A stretch of 64,000 nt of DNA from Paraburkholderia sediminicola (GCF_902859805.1 NZ_CADIKC010000001.1:1302001-1366000); one strand, 5' to 3'. Counted from the stretch's first letter, positions 43,473 to 52,018 are shown. Made by a program: numbers and translations. Notes: generated by a model not told the origin, from the sequence alone.

Positions 43473-44687
43473 CTAAAACGCGGATCGTAGTGGAGGCGGC
43501 AGCGCAGCCAATCGCAAATGCTCGACGCCCTCCGCGAGCGCAAGCGTCAATTGATGCCCGTCGCGCATGCGAATGCTGATCGTCCGATCGCGCTCATCGC
43601 GCGAACCGACCGCGACGAAAATCGGCACCTGCTTTTCGCGTGCGTCGACGATTTTCTTCTCCAGTCGCTCTGGTCGGCCGTCGAGCAGCGCTCTGATGCC
43701 GGCGACGTCGAGCGCCTGCATCACTTCTTGCGCGTAGGCCGCGTTTGCATCGCTGATCGTCGCGACCACGACCTGTTCCGGCGCAAGCCAAACCGGCAAC
43801 CACCCTTCGTGATGTTCAAGCAACATCGCGATGAAACGCTCCATGCTACCGAGCACCGCGTGATGAATCATCACCGGCCGCTCGCGTTCGTTGCGCTCGT
43901 TGACGAACTCCGCATCAAGCCGATCGGGCAGTACGAAATCGAGCTGGATCGTGCCGCATTGCCAACTTCGTTCACGGCTATCCGTCAGATGAAACTCCAG
44001 TTTCGGACCGTAAAACGCGCCCTCTCCTTCGAGTACATCGAATTCAAGGCCTGCTGCACGCGCTGCATTGGCCAGCGCCTCCTCCGCGCGATCCCACGTT
44101 TGATCGTTGCCCGCGCGCATCGCAGGCCGCGTGGCGAGCGCCACTTTGAATTCAGGGAAACCGAGGTCCGCATAGACAGCGCGCAACAAAGAACAGAAGT
44201 GGCCCACTTCGGCTTCTATATGCGCCTCCGTGCAAAAAACATGCGCATCGTCCTGCACGAACGCACGCGTACGCTTGAGCCCTTCAAGCGATCCTGAAGG
44301 TTCGTCACGATGACACGCGCCGAACTCGCTATAACGAACCGGAAGCTCGCGATACGACCGCACACGCTGGTTAAACACCTGCACGTGACACGGACAACTC
44401 ATCGGCTTCAAACACAGCGCGCGTCCTTCTTCCGCGTCAGCCAACGAATACATTGCCGCGCCGAATTTGTCCCAATGACCGCTTTTCTCCCACAACGAGC
44501 GCGCCAGCAGTTGCGGCGTACGAATCTCGCGAAAGCCCGCGCGCCGCATGCGGGCGCGAATGTAGTCTTCCAGTACGCGGTACAACTCCCAGCCGCGTGG
44601 GTGCCAGAAAACCATACCGGCGCCTTCTTCCTGTTGATGGAAGAGGTCGAGTTTGTTGCCCAGTACACGATGGTCGATGTCGTTCAC
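43473..44687 (-). CDS. Threonyl-tRNA synthetase paralogue lacking TGS and editing domains
   Basis: 404 aa, against about 635 for standard ThrRS. The class II core begins at once (HQQEEGAGMVFWHPRGWELY). Motif 2 region YSEFGACHRDEPSG followed by TRAFVQDDAHVFC, motif 3 in AVLGSMERFIAMLLEHHEG, zinc ligand in MSCPCHVQVF, and a complete anticodon-binding domain ending SIRMRDGHQLTL are present. The N-terminal TGS and tRNA-editing domains are absent. It is preceded by a Thr-rich leader peptide and hairpin, so it is probably induced by threonine starvation, with a full-length ThrRS elsewhere. Confidence 0.9.
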   Translation of the reverse strand: MNDIDHRVLGNKLDLFHQQEEGAGMVFWHPRGWELYRVLEDYIRARMRRAGFREIRTPQLLARSLWEKSGHWDKFGAAMYSLADAEEGRALCLKPMSCPCHVQVFNQRVRSYRELPVRYSEFGACHRDEPSGSLEGLKRTRAFVQDDAHVFCTEAHIEAEVGHFCSLLRAVYADLGFPEFKVALATRPAMRAGNDQTWDRAEEALANAARAAGLEFDVLEGEGAFYGPKLEFHLTDSRERSWQCGTIQLDFVLPDRLDAEFVNERNERERPVMIHHAVLGSMERFIAMLLEHHEGWLPVWLAPEQVVVATISDANAAYAQEVMQALDVAGIRALLDGRPERLEKKIVDAREKQVPIFVAVGSRDERDRTISIRMRDGHQLTLALAEGVEHLRLAALPPPLRSAF

Positions 44688-44756
44688 GATGACGCTCCGT
44701 TTGATTTGATCTTGCAGATACTGAGGATCGATGCCGCAAACGGAGGTCCAGAAACG

Positions 44757-44791
44757 CCAAAGGCCCCGTCCGTTTCCGGCGGGGCCTTTGG
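44757..44791 (-). terminator. Attenuator hairpin in the thrS leader
   Basis: A perfect 12-bp stem (44757-44768 with 44780-44791; CCAAAGGCCCCG arm) with 11-nt loop lies 24 nt after the leader peptide stop and 70 nt before the synthetase ATG. The trailing sequence holds only short T-runs (CGTTTCT). Confidence 0.7.
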
Positions 44792-44814
44792 TGGTCTGCC
44801 ACAGCTTCCTGCTT

Positions 44815-44901
44815 CTAGCGTGCGCGACCTCCAGACGACCCGCCTGTGAAGGTGGTCGTCGTGGTGGTGACGGCGGCGAAGGGAATCGAGTGGAAGTCCA
44901 T
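44815..44901 (-). CDS. Threonine leader peptide
   Basis: 28 codons: MDFHSIPFAAV, six consecutive Thr (44851-44868; ACC ACC ACG ACG ACC ACC), then FTGGSSGGRAR. Seven of 28 residues are Thr. Ribosome stalling at these codons when Thr-tRNA is scarce would block the pairing of GACGACC (44854-44860) with GGTCGTC (44834-44840) and shift folding away from the downstream hairpin. No Shine-Dalgarno precedes the ATG, which lies about where transcription should start. Confidence 0.78.
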   Translation of the reverse strand: MDFHSIPFAAVTTTTTTFTGGSSGGRAR

Positions 44902-44908
44902 GGATCGA

Positions 44909-44937
44909 CAGTAAACGAATTTATGGCGATGCGTCAA
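44909..44937 (-). promoter_or_regulatory. Promoter of the thr leader
   Basis: Minus strand TTGACG (44932-44937), 17-nt spacer, TTACTG (44909-44914). The start point would fall within a few bases of the leader ATG, implying a nearly leaderless message. Confidence 0.5.
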
Positions 44938-45034
44938 TCGCAATCTGGATAAGCGATACGATGGCGGTTTGATCCGAAGCTGCCGCATTTTCGCTACACT
45001 TCGATCGACCATCCAACCGACCGAGCAATTCACC

Positions 45035-45520
45035 TTGACCATCCACATCCGCCCCGCCCACGCAGCCGACGCCGCGCTGATTCTCCGCTTCATCACCGAA
45101 CTCGCGGTGTATGAGAAAGCGGAGCACGAAGTTGTCGCGAAGGTTGAAGACATCGAAACGAGCCTGTTCTCCGCTACGTCCACTGCGAAGGCCTTGATCT
45201 GCGAGATGAACGGCCAGCCGATCGGCTTTTGCGTTTACTTCTTCTCCTATTCGACGTGGCTCGGCAAACAGGGGCTTTATCTGGAAGACCTGTACATATC
45301 GCCGACATCGCGCGGCAGCGGCGCGGGCAAACAGATGCTGCGCCATCTTGCGCAAATTGCCTGCGAAACAGGCTGCGGGCGCTTCGAATGGAGTGTGCTC
45401 GACTGGAACGAACCGGCAATCGGCTTCTATGAATCGATCGGCGCGAGCGCGCAAAGCGAATGGGTTCGCTACCGGCTGGCGGGCGAGGCACTTACGGCGT
45501 TTGCCGATGGTAATTCGTGA
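45035..45520 (+). CDS. GNAT N-acetyltransferase (diamine-acetyltransferase-like)
   Basis: 161 aa from a TTG start (45035); upstream starts are possible. The family core is clear: YLEDLYISPTSRGSGAGKQML gives the acetyl-CoA loop R/Q-x2-G-x-G/A, then WSVLDWNEPAIGFYESIGA. The N-terminal region TIHIRPAHAADAALILRFI and EKAEHEV resemble SSAT-like enzymes that acetylate polyamines or amino acids. Adjacent to the thr leader but on the opposite strand. Confidence 0.83.
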   Translation: MTIHIRPAHAADAALILRFITELAVYEKAEHEVVAKVEDIETSLFSATSTAKALICEMNGQPIGFCVYFFSYSTWLGKQGLYLEDLYISPTSRGSGAGKQMLRHLAQIACETGCGRFEWSVLDWNEPAIGFYESIGASAQSEWVRYRLAGEALTAFADGNS

Positions 45521-45563
45521 GACACGCGTGCCCCCGAACAGAAACATGGCCAGCTAATCAGTG

Positions 45564-45890
45564 ATGCGCGCCTTGTTTATCTGCAGCAAGAACCGCCTGC
45601 GCAGCCCGACAGCCGAGCACGTGTTCGCCACTTGGCCGAACGTCGAAACGGATTCGGCCGGACTTGCTGCGGATGCCGACGTGCCACTTTCGCCCGAGCA
45701 GGTTCGCTGGGCCGACATCGTCTTCGTAATGGAAAAAGCGCATCGGGCGAGGCTGTCGGCAAAGTTCCGCGCGTATCTGAACGGCAAAAAAGTGATTTGC
45801 CTCGACATCCCCGACGACTATGCGTTCATGCAGCCCGAGCTCGTTGCGCTGCTGGAGCAGAAGGCGGGCAAATTTTTGCGGCAGAAATAG
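45564..45890 (+). CDS. Low-molecular-weight phosphatase-like protein
   Basis: 108 aa. The N-terminal FICSKNRLRSPTAEHVF contains a C-x5-R-S P-loop similar to protein tyrosine phosphatases, but the protein is short and the usual C-terminal DPY acid is not evident (DIPDDYAFM may serve). Known homologues are annotated as predicted protein-tyrosine phosphatases. ATG 45564 was chosen over an adjacent GTG. Confidence 0.75.
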   Translation: MRALFICSKNRLRSPTAEHVFATWPNVETDSAGLAADADVPLSPEQVRWADIVFVMEKAHRARLSAKFRAYLNGKKVICLDIPDDYAFMQPELVALLEQKAGKFLRQK

Positions 45891-45939
45891 TGTGCGGCGT
45901 GGGCGCTGACAAAGTTCAGGGCGCCGCCGCTCTAATTGG

Positions 45940-46524
45940 TTAATCCCCCACGCTGCTCGCCACCGGCGCAACTTCAAACGCATCGCCCGTGGCGAAGAAC
46001 GTCCCGCCCGCCACGTAATGGCATGTGCGCAGGTCCGGGTCGTCGCCAAAGTGCCAGCGATTGTTCGAATACACGCGGCTGTCCGCGTAGGCGGCGACCA
46101 CTTCGCCGATGATCAGATCGTGCCGTTGGCTATCGTCCGGAATCACCTTGCATTCCATCCACGTGATACAGCCTGCCAGCATCGGCACATCGATTTGCTG
46201 TGCGGGGAAAGTCTCAAGGTTGAAGGCTGCAAACTTGTCGAGTTCAACGCCTGCGTTCGTTCCCACCGCCAGCGTCTGCGCGGCAAATCCGCGGCTCGGC
46301 AGTTGCAGCCCGAACACGCCGCTCGCTTCGATCAGTTGTCGCGTGAGCGTGCGGCTGTCCACCACTACGACGACCTTCGGCGGGGTGAAATCGAGCGGCA
46401 TCGCCCACGATGCGGCCATCACATTCGAGCGGCCGCCGTGCGCGCTGGTAATGATCGTGACAGGGCCATGATTCAGTAACTGCGTGGCTCGCGACAATGC
46501 GACGGGTTCCCGGGTGACTTTCAT
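45940..46524 (-). CDS. Flavin reductase family protein
   Basis: 194 aa FMN-binding split-barrel protein (flavin_reduct domain). VTIITSAHGGRSNVMAASWAMPL is the usual FMN-loop region; VFGLQLPSRGFAAQT follows. It may reduce flavin for a monooxygenase or act as an NADH:flavin oxidoreductase. No oxygenase partner is adjacent. Confidence 0.82.
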   Translation of the reverse strand: MKVTREPVALSRATQLLNHGPVTIITSAHGGRSNVMAASWAMPLDFTPPKVVVVVDSRTLTRQLIEASGVFGLQLPSRGFAAQTLAVGTNAGVELDKFAAFNLETFPAQQIDVPMLAGCITWMECKVIPDDSQRHDLIIGEVVAAYADSRVYSNNRWHFGDDPDLRTCHYVAGGTFFATGDAFEVAPVASSVGD

Positions 46525-46660
46525 ACGTGCTCTTCCGCGTCAAATAGATCAGGCAGATTGTAGCGGGGACGCGCAAAACGGGTGCAACCTGTCGCATGAC
46601 ACAGAAAGTGAAAACTGTGCCTCGCAGGTGAAGAACTGACAATACGGTTAGTGAACTGAC

Positions 46661-46701
46661 CCGGACGGCCGACGCCTTTTTGTTAAGGCGCGGTCGTCCG
46701 G
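46661..46701 (-). terminator. Complex hairpin after the lipocalin-like gene
   Basis: Outer arms 46661-46670 and 46692-46701 pair with one mismatch, and an inner GCCTT/AAGGC stem (46674-46678 with 46685-46689) extends it. It lies 30 nt past the lipocalin-like gene stop; no T-run follows. Confidence 0.5.
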
Positions 46702-46730
46702 CAGAGGCACGAGACGCCGTGGATACACGT

Positions 46731-47228
46731 CTACTCGACCTTAACCAGAATCAACACCGACGAGCTCATCTTGCCCGTGAGTGCGTTCTTGCCAGGCAGC
46801 GTCTTTAGGTACAAGGTCTTGCCCTCAACTCGAAACTGACGCATTTGGGTCGTGCCCGTCCATGACTGGTTCCACGAAGCATCAATATGGTGACTAACCT
46901 TGTCGCCCTCGATGCTATAGGTCCCTGCATAGGCGACTAACCCGTTGTAGAGCTCGACGCGCTCGGCGTCGGTTGGTACGGTAGGCGCTTTTCGCCCCTC
47001 CTTGATCAGGATGACTGACATCCTGCAGTCTGGACCATAGCTAATAAAACCGGTTGGATGTGCGCCGAACAACTCGGCCTTCTCGCCGGTAGTCAGGTCT
47101 TCAGTCGTGTTTGACTGGAGCGCCCATGTTCCTAGCTGCGGGCCGGTGCAGCTCTGCCGCTCTTGCCCGATCGCTTGCATGCAAGCGGCGCAAAGCACGC
47201 TGCACGCTATAACTGCGGAGTATTTCAT
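46731..47228 (-). CDS. Secreted lipocalin-like domain protein
   Basis: 165 aa. The signal peptide ends near CMQAIG. The body matches the lipocalin-like family that begins LGTWALQSN, contains TGFISYGPDCRMSVILI and GTYSIEGDKVSHHID, and ends in a beta strand. A Cys pair (SCTGP and DCRM) may form a disulfide. Ligand unknown. Confidence 0.75.
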   Translation of the reverse strand: MKYSAVIACSVLCAACMQAIGQERQSCTGPQLGTWALQSNTTEDLTTGEKAELFGAHPTGFISYGPDCRMSVILIKEGRKAPTVPTDAERVELYNGLVAYAGTYSIEGDKVSHHIDASWNQSWTGTTQMRQFRVEGKTLYLKTLPGKNALTGKMSSSVLILVKVE

Positions 47229-47689
47229 CTGGCGTCCCTCCGAAGAAGTTGGCGCTTCACAGTTGGCACGCTGCGTGGCAGGAAACTCAGTTGTGGTCTT
47301 TCGCGCCGTTCAGTCGTGTCTCACGGTGTAGACCTGGTGTCCCGACACTACTTTCAACACTTACGGGAGCCATCTTCGCGCACGACTCGTTATAACTCGT
47401 GAAGTTGCGCTTCGGGGGAGAACATGAATTGGGAGTGCGGTTTGGAGGGCGCCAAACTCGCAATTGTCGGAATTGCGCTGGCGGAAGGCGGTTATTTCCG
47501 TTGATGCGCCCGGCATTGTGCTTTGCAGCTAGTTGAGTCCGGCTCGATTGTTGACGATGTCACTCCATACATCGCCATGTCTCCTCATGCCCGCCCGATG
47601 CCCCACGCATGGGGGCCGTTTCCCGCGGCACGTAAAGCGGTGATCCGCGGCCGGCGACCCGGGCTCACTCGCCTGGTGGCGAGCAAGCC
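47229..47689. other. Gene-poor spacer
   Basis: About 460 nt. The only notable item is a 26-codon frame at 47424-47504 with a GGGGGAG site (begins MNWECGLEGAK), too short to call. No other element is recognised. Confidence 0.35.
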
Positions 47690-48034
47690 TCAACCGCGGA
47701 GCGCCACAGTAACCACAACGAGAGCCGAGAAAACCAGCGCCGGAGCGACATGCCCGAACGGCTCCCGGTTTCGTAGCAACGTGAAGAGCGCGGCGACCAG
47801 GATCGCACCGGCCAGCGTTAGGCCCAAAACTCTCGTTTGTTGTCCAAAGAGAAGCGCCGCAGACAACAGTTCAAGCGCGCCACAGAGCAAATGAAACCAT
47901 GCCGGGTAACCCCAGCGCGCAAAGTCACGCTTCACCGCGCCGAGTCCTGCGAGATTGACCACCCCAGCAACCGCGAACAGAACCGCTACGATCATCGCGA
48001 GAATCGACTCTAAAGATGCACTGTGCCACGCCAT
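47690..48034 (-). CDS. DoxX-like small membrane protein
   Basis: 114 aa with four hydrophobic helices (ILAMIVAVLFAVAGVVNL; PAWFHLLCGALELLSAALLF; LGLTLAGAILVAALFTLL; LVFSALVVVTVAL), the DoxX_2 pattern. The ATG at 48034 is correctly spaced from GGAG at the end of the upstream gene and begins two bases after its stop. Confidence 0.8.
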   Translation of the reverse strand: MAWHSASLESILAMIVAVLFAVAGVVNLAGLGAVKRDFARWGYPAWFHLLCGALELLSAALLFGQQTRVLGLTLAGAILVAALFTLLRNREPFGHVAPALVFSALVVVTVALRG

Positions 48035-48036
48035 GA

Positions 48037-48954
48037 TCATGCTCCGTTGATTTGCTGAAAGTGCTTCTGTGCAGAGAGGTCCGCAATCAGGCCGGGGCCA
48101 TCGGGCTTCCATGCAAGAACTTGCCGGGCATGCTGGCCGCTCACGGTCTGATCGAGCGCCAGTGCGTCGGCGAACGGTCCAAACGATTGGCGAGCATCGT
48201 CGAGCGGCCAGGGCTCGACGCGATCGGCGCCGATCGAGGCCCGAATCGCTTCACCCATTTCGGCAACGGCAACCGCATCTTCCGTGACCACGTTGAAGAT
48301 CTGTCCCGCGACTCGGCCGTCCCCACTTGCCGCCCGCTCCACCGCGCTCAGATAGGCCGTGGCGAGATCATCGACGTGAACGGCAGGCCAGTGGTTGTGA
48401 CCATCACCGACGATCCTCACACTGCGACGGGCCATGCCGGCGAGCATGCCGAAGACGCCACCGCCGTAGCCGTGCACCATTGCCGGCCTGAGGATCACTG
48501 CAGCGATCGAGCGGCGTGCTGCTAGCGCCAGCACCTGTTGCTCCACTGCGGGCCGCCAGGCGATGAGTGGCGTCGGGTTCAGCGCCGATGCTTCAGTCGC
48601 GGGCTCCCCTTCCGTATTGCCGTAGACCCAGGTGCCCGACGTATAGACAAACGCCGCGCCCGGATGCAAATGCGAAAGCACCGCTACCGCCGCGGCCTCG
48701 TCAGCAGCAGCGGCGGAAGCATCGTTAGTCGATGCGGCGTGCACCACGCCATCGGCGGCGCCGGCAGTCGCAGCGAAAGTCTGTGGCTCGCGCAGGTCGC
48801 CGGAATGCAGCGTCACACCGAGACGTGCCAGCGCGCTGGCGGCCGCCGTGCTGTCCTGGCGCACCAGCGCCGTCACTTGATGGCCGAGGCTGATTGCCTT
48901 GCGCGCGATCGCTTGCCCGATGAAGCCAGTACCACCTGTAATGAACAGTTTCAA
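48037..48954 (-). CDS. NAD-dependent epimerase/dehydratase-type (extended SDR) protein
   Basis: 305 aa. LFITGGTGFIGQAIARKA is the Rossmann NAD(P)-binding start; YTSGTWVYGN and VILRPAMVHGYGGG are typical of extended SDRs acting on small metabolites. A TTG at 48954 is preceded by GGAG at good spacing and gives the normal N-terminus; an upstream ATG (48993) would cover the operator boxes' promoter side. It is divergent from TetR and cotranscribed with DoxX. Confidence 0.82.
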   Translation of the reverse strand: MKLFITGGTGFIGQAIARKAISLGHQVTALVRQDSTAAASALARLGVTLHSGDLREPQTFAATAGAADGVVHAASTNDASAAAADEAAAVAVLSHLHPGAAFVYTSGTWVYGNTEGEPATEASALNPTPLIAWRPAVEQQVLALAARRSIAAVILRPAMVHGYGGGVFGMLAGMARRSVRIVGDGHNHWPAVHVDDLATAYLSAVERAASGDGRVAGQIFNVVTEDAVAVAEMGEAIRASIGADRVEPWPLDDARQSFGPFADALALDQTVSGQHARQVLAWKPDGPGLIADLSAQKHFQQINGA

Positions 48955-48996
48955 AGCGTTCTCCAATGATTGGCTGCGAAGTTGAAAAGTCACACA

Positions 48997-49016
48997 ACGA
49001 GACTCACCGGTCTCGT
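48997..49016. promoter_or_regulatory. TetR operator box 1
   Basis: Perfect 7-bp inverted arms ACGAGAC / GTCTCGT around TCACCG, between the divergent SDR and TetR genes. It matches box 2 at 16 or more of 20 positions. Confidence 0.75.
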
Positions 49017-49030
49017 TTCGGCAAATCTAA

Positions 49031-49050
49031 ACGAGACTGACCAGTCTTGT
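49031..49050. promoter_or_regulatory. TetR operator box 2
   Basis: ACGAGACTG, ACC, AGTCTTGT: the same dyad as box 1 with one arm mismatch, 34 bp centre to centre, which is about three helical turns. Confidence 0.75.
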
Positions 49051-49081
49051 CAACTACTCAACGATCTGTTATTTATCTGGG

Positions 49082-49687
49082 ATGGACACTTCTTCTCTCC
49101 CCGGCCTGAGCCCGCTGCAATGCCGCAAGCGGTCTGCAATCCTCGACGGCGCGAAAACCGTCTTCTTACGCGGGGGTTTCGGTTTGGCGACGATGGACGA
49201 TGTCGCCTCGGAGGCCGGCGTCGGCAAACAGACGGTCTACCGCCACTTCAAGTCGAAGGAGGCGCTCTTCATTGGTCTGGTAAGCGCGATGTGCACTCAG
49301 GTGGGCGCGCTGCTTGCCGGCGCTCAGGGCGAGCAATCCGAACGCGCCCCCGAAGTCGAGCTGCGCGAGTTGGGATGGGTGCTGGCACGAAGCCTTATTA
49401 CGCCAGATACTCTGGGGCTTTACCGGGCCATCGTTGCCGAGGCCGCGCGGTTTCCGGAACTCGGCCGGGTGTTCTACGAAAATGGCGCAAAGGTCGTGCG
49501 CGCCTTCGCCGCAAAAATTCTGCGAAGGCGATTTGACGAATCGACTGCTACGTTGCGGGCAGCGACATTCGTTCAGTTGGTGCTAGGCGATGCGCATCTG
49601 GAACTCACACTTGGCTACACGGTGCCCGATGTTGACGCACGCTTTGCGCAGCAGATTGACGAGGCGGTAGCGGCGGCACTTCGCTAA
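49082..49687 (+). CDS. TetR/AcrR-family repressor
   Basis: 201 aa. N-terminal HTH: ILDGAKTVFLRGGFGLATMD, DVASEAGVGKQTVYRHF, the classical TetR domain. The C-terminal domain resembles the AefR-like TetR_C_7 type. It is divergent from the SDR-DoxX operon, with two matching operators in the gap, so it likely represses both directions. An electrophile or quinone inducer is possible. Confidence 0.9.
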   Translation: MDTSSLPGLSPLQCRKRSAILDGAKTVFLRGGFGLATMDDVASEAGVGKQTVYRHFKSKEALFIGLVSAMCTQVGALLAGAQGEQSERAPEVELRELGWVLARSLITPDTLGLYRAIVAEAARFPELGRVFYENGAKVVRAFAAKILRRRFDESTATLRAATFVQLVLGDAHLELTLGYTVPDVDARFAQQIDEAVAAALR

Positions 49688-49773
49688 GGTGCGCCGCATT
49701 TGTGGCCGGTCAATGCCTGCTGACGATCGATCGCATGCGCTGCGCCTTACTGCATTCTGCCCGGCCAGCTCGC

Positions 49774-50577
49774 TCAGAGATCCCCGATGTGATCTCCGAG
49801 GTTCAATTCAAATTCGCCTGCGGTCCCAATGCCTCGTGCACGTAGCTTAGGCATCCGCTCGATTGCGCCTGGCCATCCGAATGTCGTGAAGAAGGTGTCC
49901 TGGGTCAATTGAAGCTGAGCGAAGTCCGGCAAACCGAACTGGTTGATCGTCTGCTTGGCTGTGCTGAGCGCCTGCTTGTCGAAGGACAGAATGCGTCGCA
50001 CGAATCTCGCAACGAAATCATCAAGCTCGGCCTCCGGTATGGCGCGGTTGATCCAGCCATAGCGTTCGGCAGTCTCAGCGTCGAAATCCTCGGCGCCGAG
50101 AATGATCTCGATGGCTCTTGAGCGCCCAACCAGCAGGGGTAAGCGCTGCAGGGCGCCACCACCCGGAATAAGGCCGGTGCCGACCTCGGGCTGGCCGAAG
50201 ACGGCTTTCTCTTTACTGGCGAAGCGGATGTCGCACGCCAAGGTGAACTCGCTTCCGCCGCCGCGCGCCCTGCCGCGTATGACGGCTATGCTTAGCACCT
50301 TGCTTTGAGCGAGGCGGGTGGCGGCTTGAATCCAGCGCGGCGTGCCAAATCGGCTACGAGGCTCCGCCGTGCTGTAGTGGGCGATGAAGAAGTCGGGGTT
50401 GGCACTCTCGAAAGTGACGACCTTCAGCGACGGAGCCGCTTCAATCTCCTCGACCAGGTCATAGAACTCATCGTACATACGATCGTCGATGGCGTTGATC
50501 GGCGGGTTGTCGAGCGTGACGCGCCAATATCCTGGCGTGGTCTTGTCGGTGACGATGGTCGTGCGGACGTTGCTCAT
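49774..50577 (-). CDS. Enoyl-CoA hydratase/isomerase family protein
   Basis: 267 aa crotonase-fold protein. Seen: LDNPPINAIDDRM, the oxyanion loop RGRARGGGSEFTLACDIRFAS and GQPEVGTGLIPGGGALQRLPLLVG. The usual second catalytic Glu is kept in this segment (PEVGTG). ATG 50577 has GGAGG. It is last in a three-gene operon under the HxlR regulator. Substrate unknown. Confidence 0.85.
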   Translation of the reverse strand: MSNVRTTIVTDKTTPGYWRVTLDNPPINAIDDRMYDEFYDLVEEIEAAPSLKVVTFESANPDFFIAHYSTAEPRSRFGTPRWIQAATRLAQSKVLSIAVIRGRARGGGSEFTLACDIRFASKEKAVFGQPEVGTGLIPGGGALQRLPLLVGRSRAIEIILGAEDFDAETAERYGWINRAIPEAELDDFVARFVRRILSFDKQALSTAKQTINQFGLPDFAQLQLTQDTFFTTFGWPGAIERMPKLRARGIGTAGEFELNLGDHIGDL

Positions 50578-50671
50578 GGAGCCTCCATTATTTGGCGCAT
50601 CATCTATACGGTCCAGACTGGTTATGGCTTCGATCGCGCCACTCATTGACTGCTGCCTGACTGGCGCGATC

Positions 50672-51208
50672 TCACTCCCACCGTTTGGCCAGGGCTTTAC
50701 GCTCGATGTCCTTGGCAAACAGGGGTGTCTCCTCAGCGTTGTGAGCGCTTAGAGCTTGCTGCGCGACTTCGCTCGCCTTGGCGAACGGCACGCCACGCTT
50801 CTCGAGCACCTCGAGATAGTCTGGCGTGGAGCGGACTTCCACGCTGTTAGTCAACCTTGTTGTGTCAGCATCGATCGCATCCGCGTTGAAAGACCAGATC
50901 ACGATAATCTTGACGCGGCTGCCGATGTCCGGACCGATCGAGTCCGATAACGACACAAGCCGGCAACGGCTTCGCTCCGCGATATCCTCGACATAGTGCT
51001 GCACCATCAAGTTGCCAACGTGCTCCACATTGACGGACATACGCTTGCCATCAGGGGTGAGCGTTGCAGCCGCCGCAATGTGATTCTTCGAACAGGCCTG
51101 ATATTCGCTGTCAGTGAGCGTGAAGACCCATTCGGTCAGATCGATGGACGCGAGTGGCGCATGAATGGTGGCCTCGGCCATCGATTTAGCGATGACTTCA
51201 TCAGTCAT
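50672..51208 (-). CDS. Conserved hypothetical protein
   Basis: 178 aa, not recognised. It reads as an alpha/beta fold with WVFTLTDSEYQACSKNHIAAAATL and RVKIIVIWSFNADAIDAD; the single-domain shape recalls lipid- or aromatic-binding folds, but no motif proves it. It lies 18 nt after the isochorismatase gene and 94 nt before the crotonase gene, so it likely belongs to the same pathway. Confidence 0.65.
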   Translation of the reverse strand: MTDEVIAKSMAEATIHAPLASIDLTEWVFTLTDSEYQACSKNHIAAAATLTPDGKRMSVNVEHVGNLMVQHYVEDIAERSRCRLVSLSDSIGPDIGSRVKIIVIWSFNADAIDADTTRLTNSVEVRSTPDYLEVLEKRGVPFAKASEVAQQALSAHNAEETPLFAKDIERKALAKRWE

Positions 51209-51226
51209 TTGTCGATCTCCGGATGG

Positions 51227-51868
51227 TCAGACTGACAGCTTCGCGACAATCTCGGCAGTCGAGACAATGGCGTTCGCGTAAGCCGGCATGTTGAACTGCA
51301 ACGAGGCGTCCATCTCGGCGTGACCGAAGCTGCCGATCGCGTCTTTCACCAGCGTGACTTCGTAGCCCAGCTCGGCGGCAAAGCGCACAGTAGACTCGAT
51401 GCACGTGTTGGCGCGCATGCCGATCACGATGACCTTGCGCACGCCATGCTTCTTGAGCTGAAGGTCAAGATCCGTGTTGGCGAATCCGCTTGAGAGCCAA
51501 TGCTCTTGCGCGACGACCTCACCGGGACGCGGCTCGAAATCGGGGTGAAAGCTTCCGCCCCAAGTCCCGTCGGCAAAGGCGCGGCCCTTGTCGGCGGAGG
51601 CTCCAATCGGCGGTATCGTTTTCCAATGACTGTGCAGATCACATTCGCGCCAACGGTGGTGGGGGGCGATGAAGACCTGTACGCCGGCCGCACGAGCCGT
51701 AGCGAGCACCTGCCGCATATGTTCGACGACATCGTTCGCTTCCAGCGTCGAGCGGCTGAGTTCGTAGAGCTTGCCTCCTTCCGACAAAAAGTCGTTGTAG
51801 GGGTCGACGATCAGCAGCCCCGTCAGTTCAGGCTCATACGTCAGTTCGGATTTCGACTGATTTGCCAT
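51227..51868 (-). CDS. Isochorismatase-like cysteine hydrolase
   Basis: 213 aa. Catalytic triad regions seen: LLIVDPYNDFLSEGG (Asp), KAINT-like region replaced by AQEHWLSSGFANTDL (Lys position not evident), and the nucleophile Cys in GMRANTCIESTVRFA. Relatives hydrolyse amides, ureas or isochorismate. First in the operon divergent from HxlR. The missing Lys may mean a non-standard substrate or altered chemistry. Confidence 0.82.
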   Translation of the reverse strand: MANQSKSELTYEPELTGLLIVDPYNDFLSEGGKLYELSRSTLEANDVVEHMRQVLATARAAGVQVFIAPHHRWRECDLHSHWKTIPPIGASADKGRAFADGTWGGSFHPDFEPRPGEVVAQEHWLSSGFANTDLDLQLKKHGVRKVIVIGMRANTCIESTVRFAAELGYEVTLVKDAIGSFGHAEMDASLQFNMPAYANAIVSTAEIVAKLSV

Positions 51869-52018
51869 ATTCCATGCTCCGCTGGTTCGTTTGTCGTGTT
51901 GCTACAATATTTGAAGTCACTAGATTTGTAAAGGACATAACTTGCGATCCGCGACGGGAGGTGATCTTGGATAGCAGACCAGACAGGTTCACAATGCAGG
52001 GTTGAGTGAGGGACCGAG

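Noticed and set aside
47424..47504. 26-codon frame with good ribosome site (MNWECGLEGAK start)
   Set aside because: Too short and without any context or conservation evidence to call a gene.
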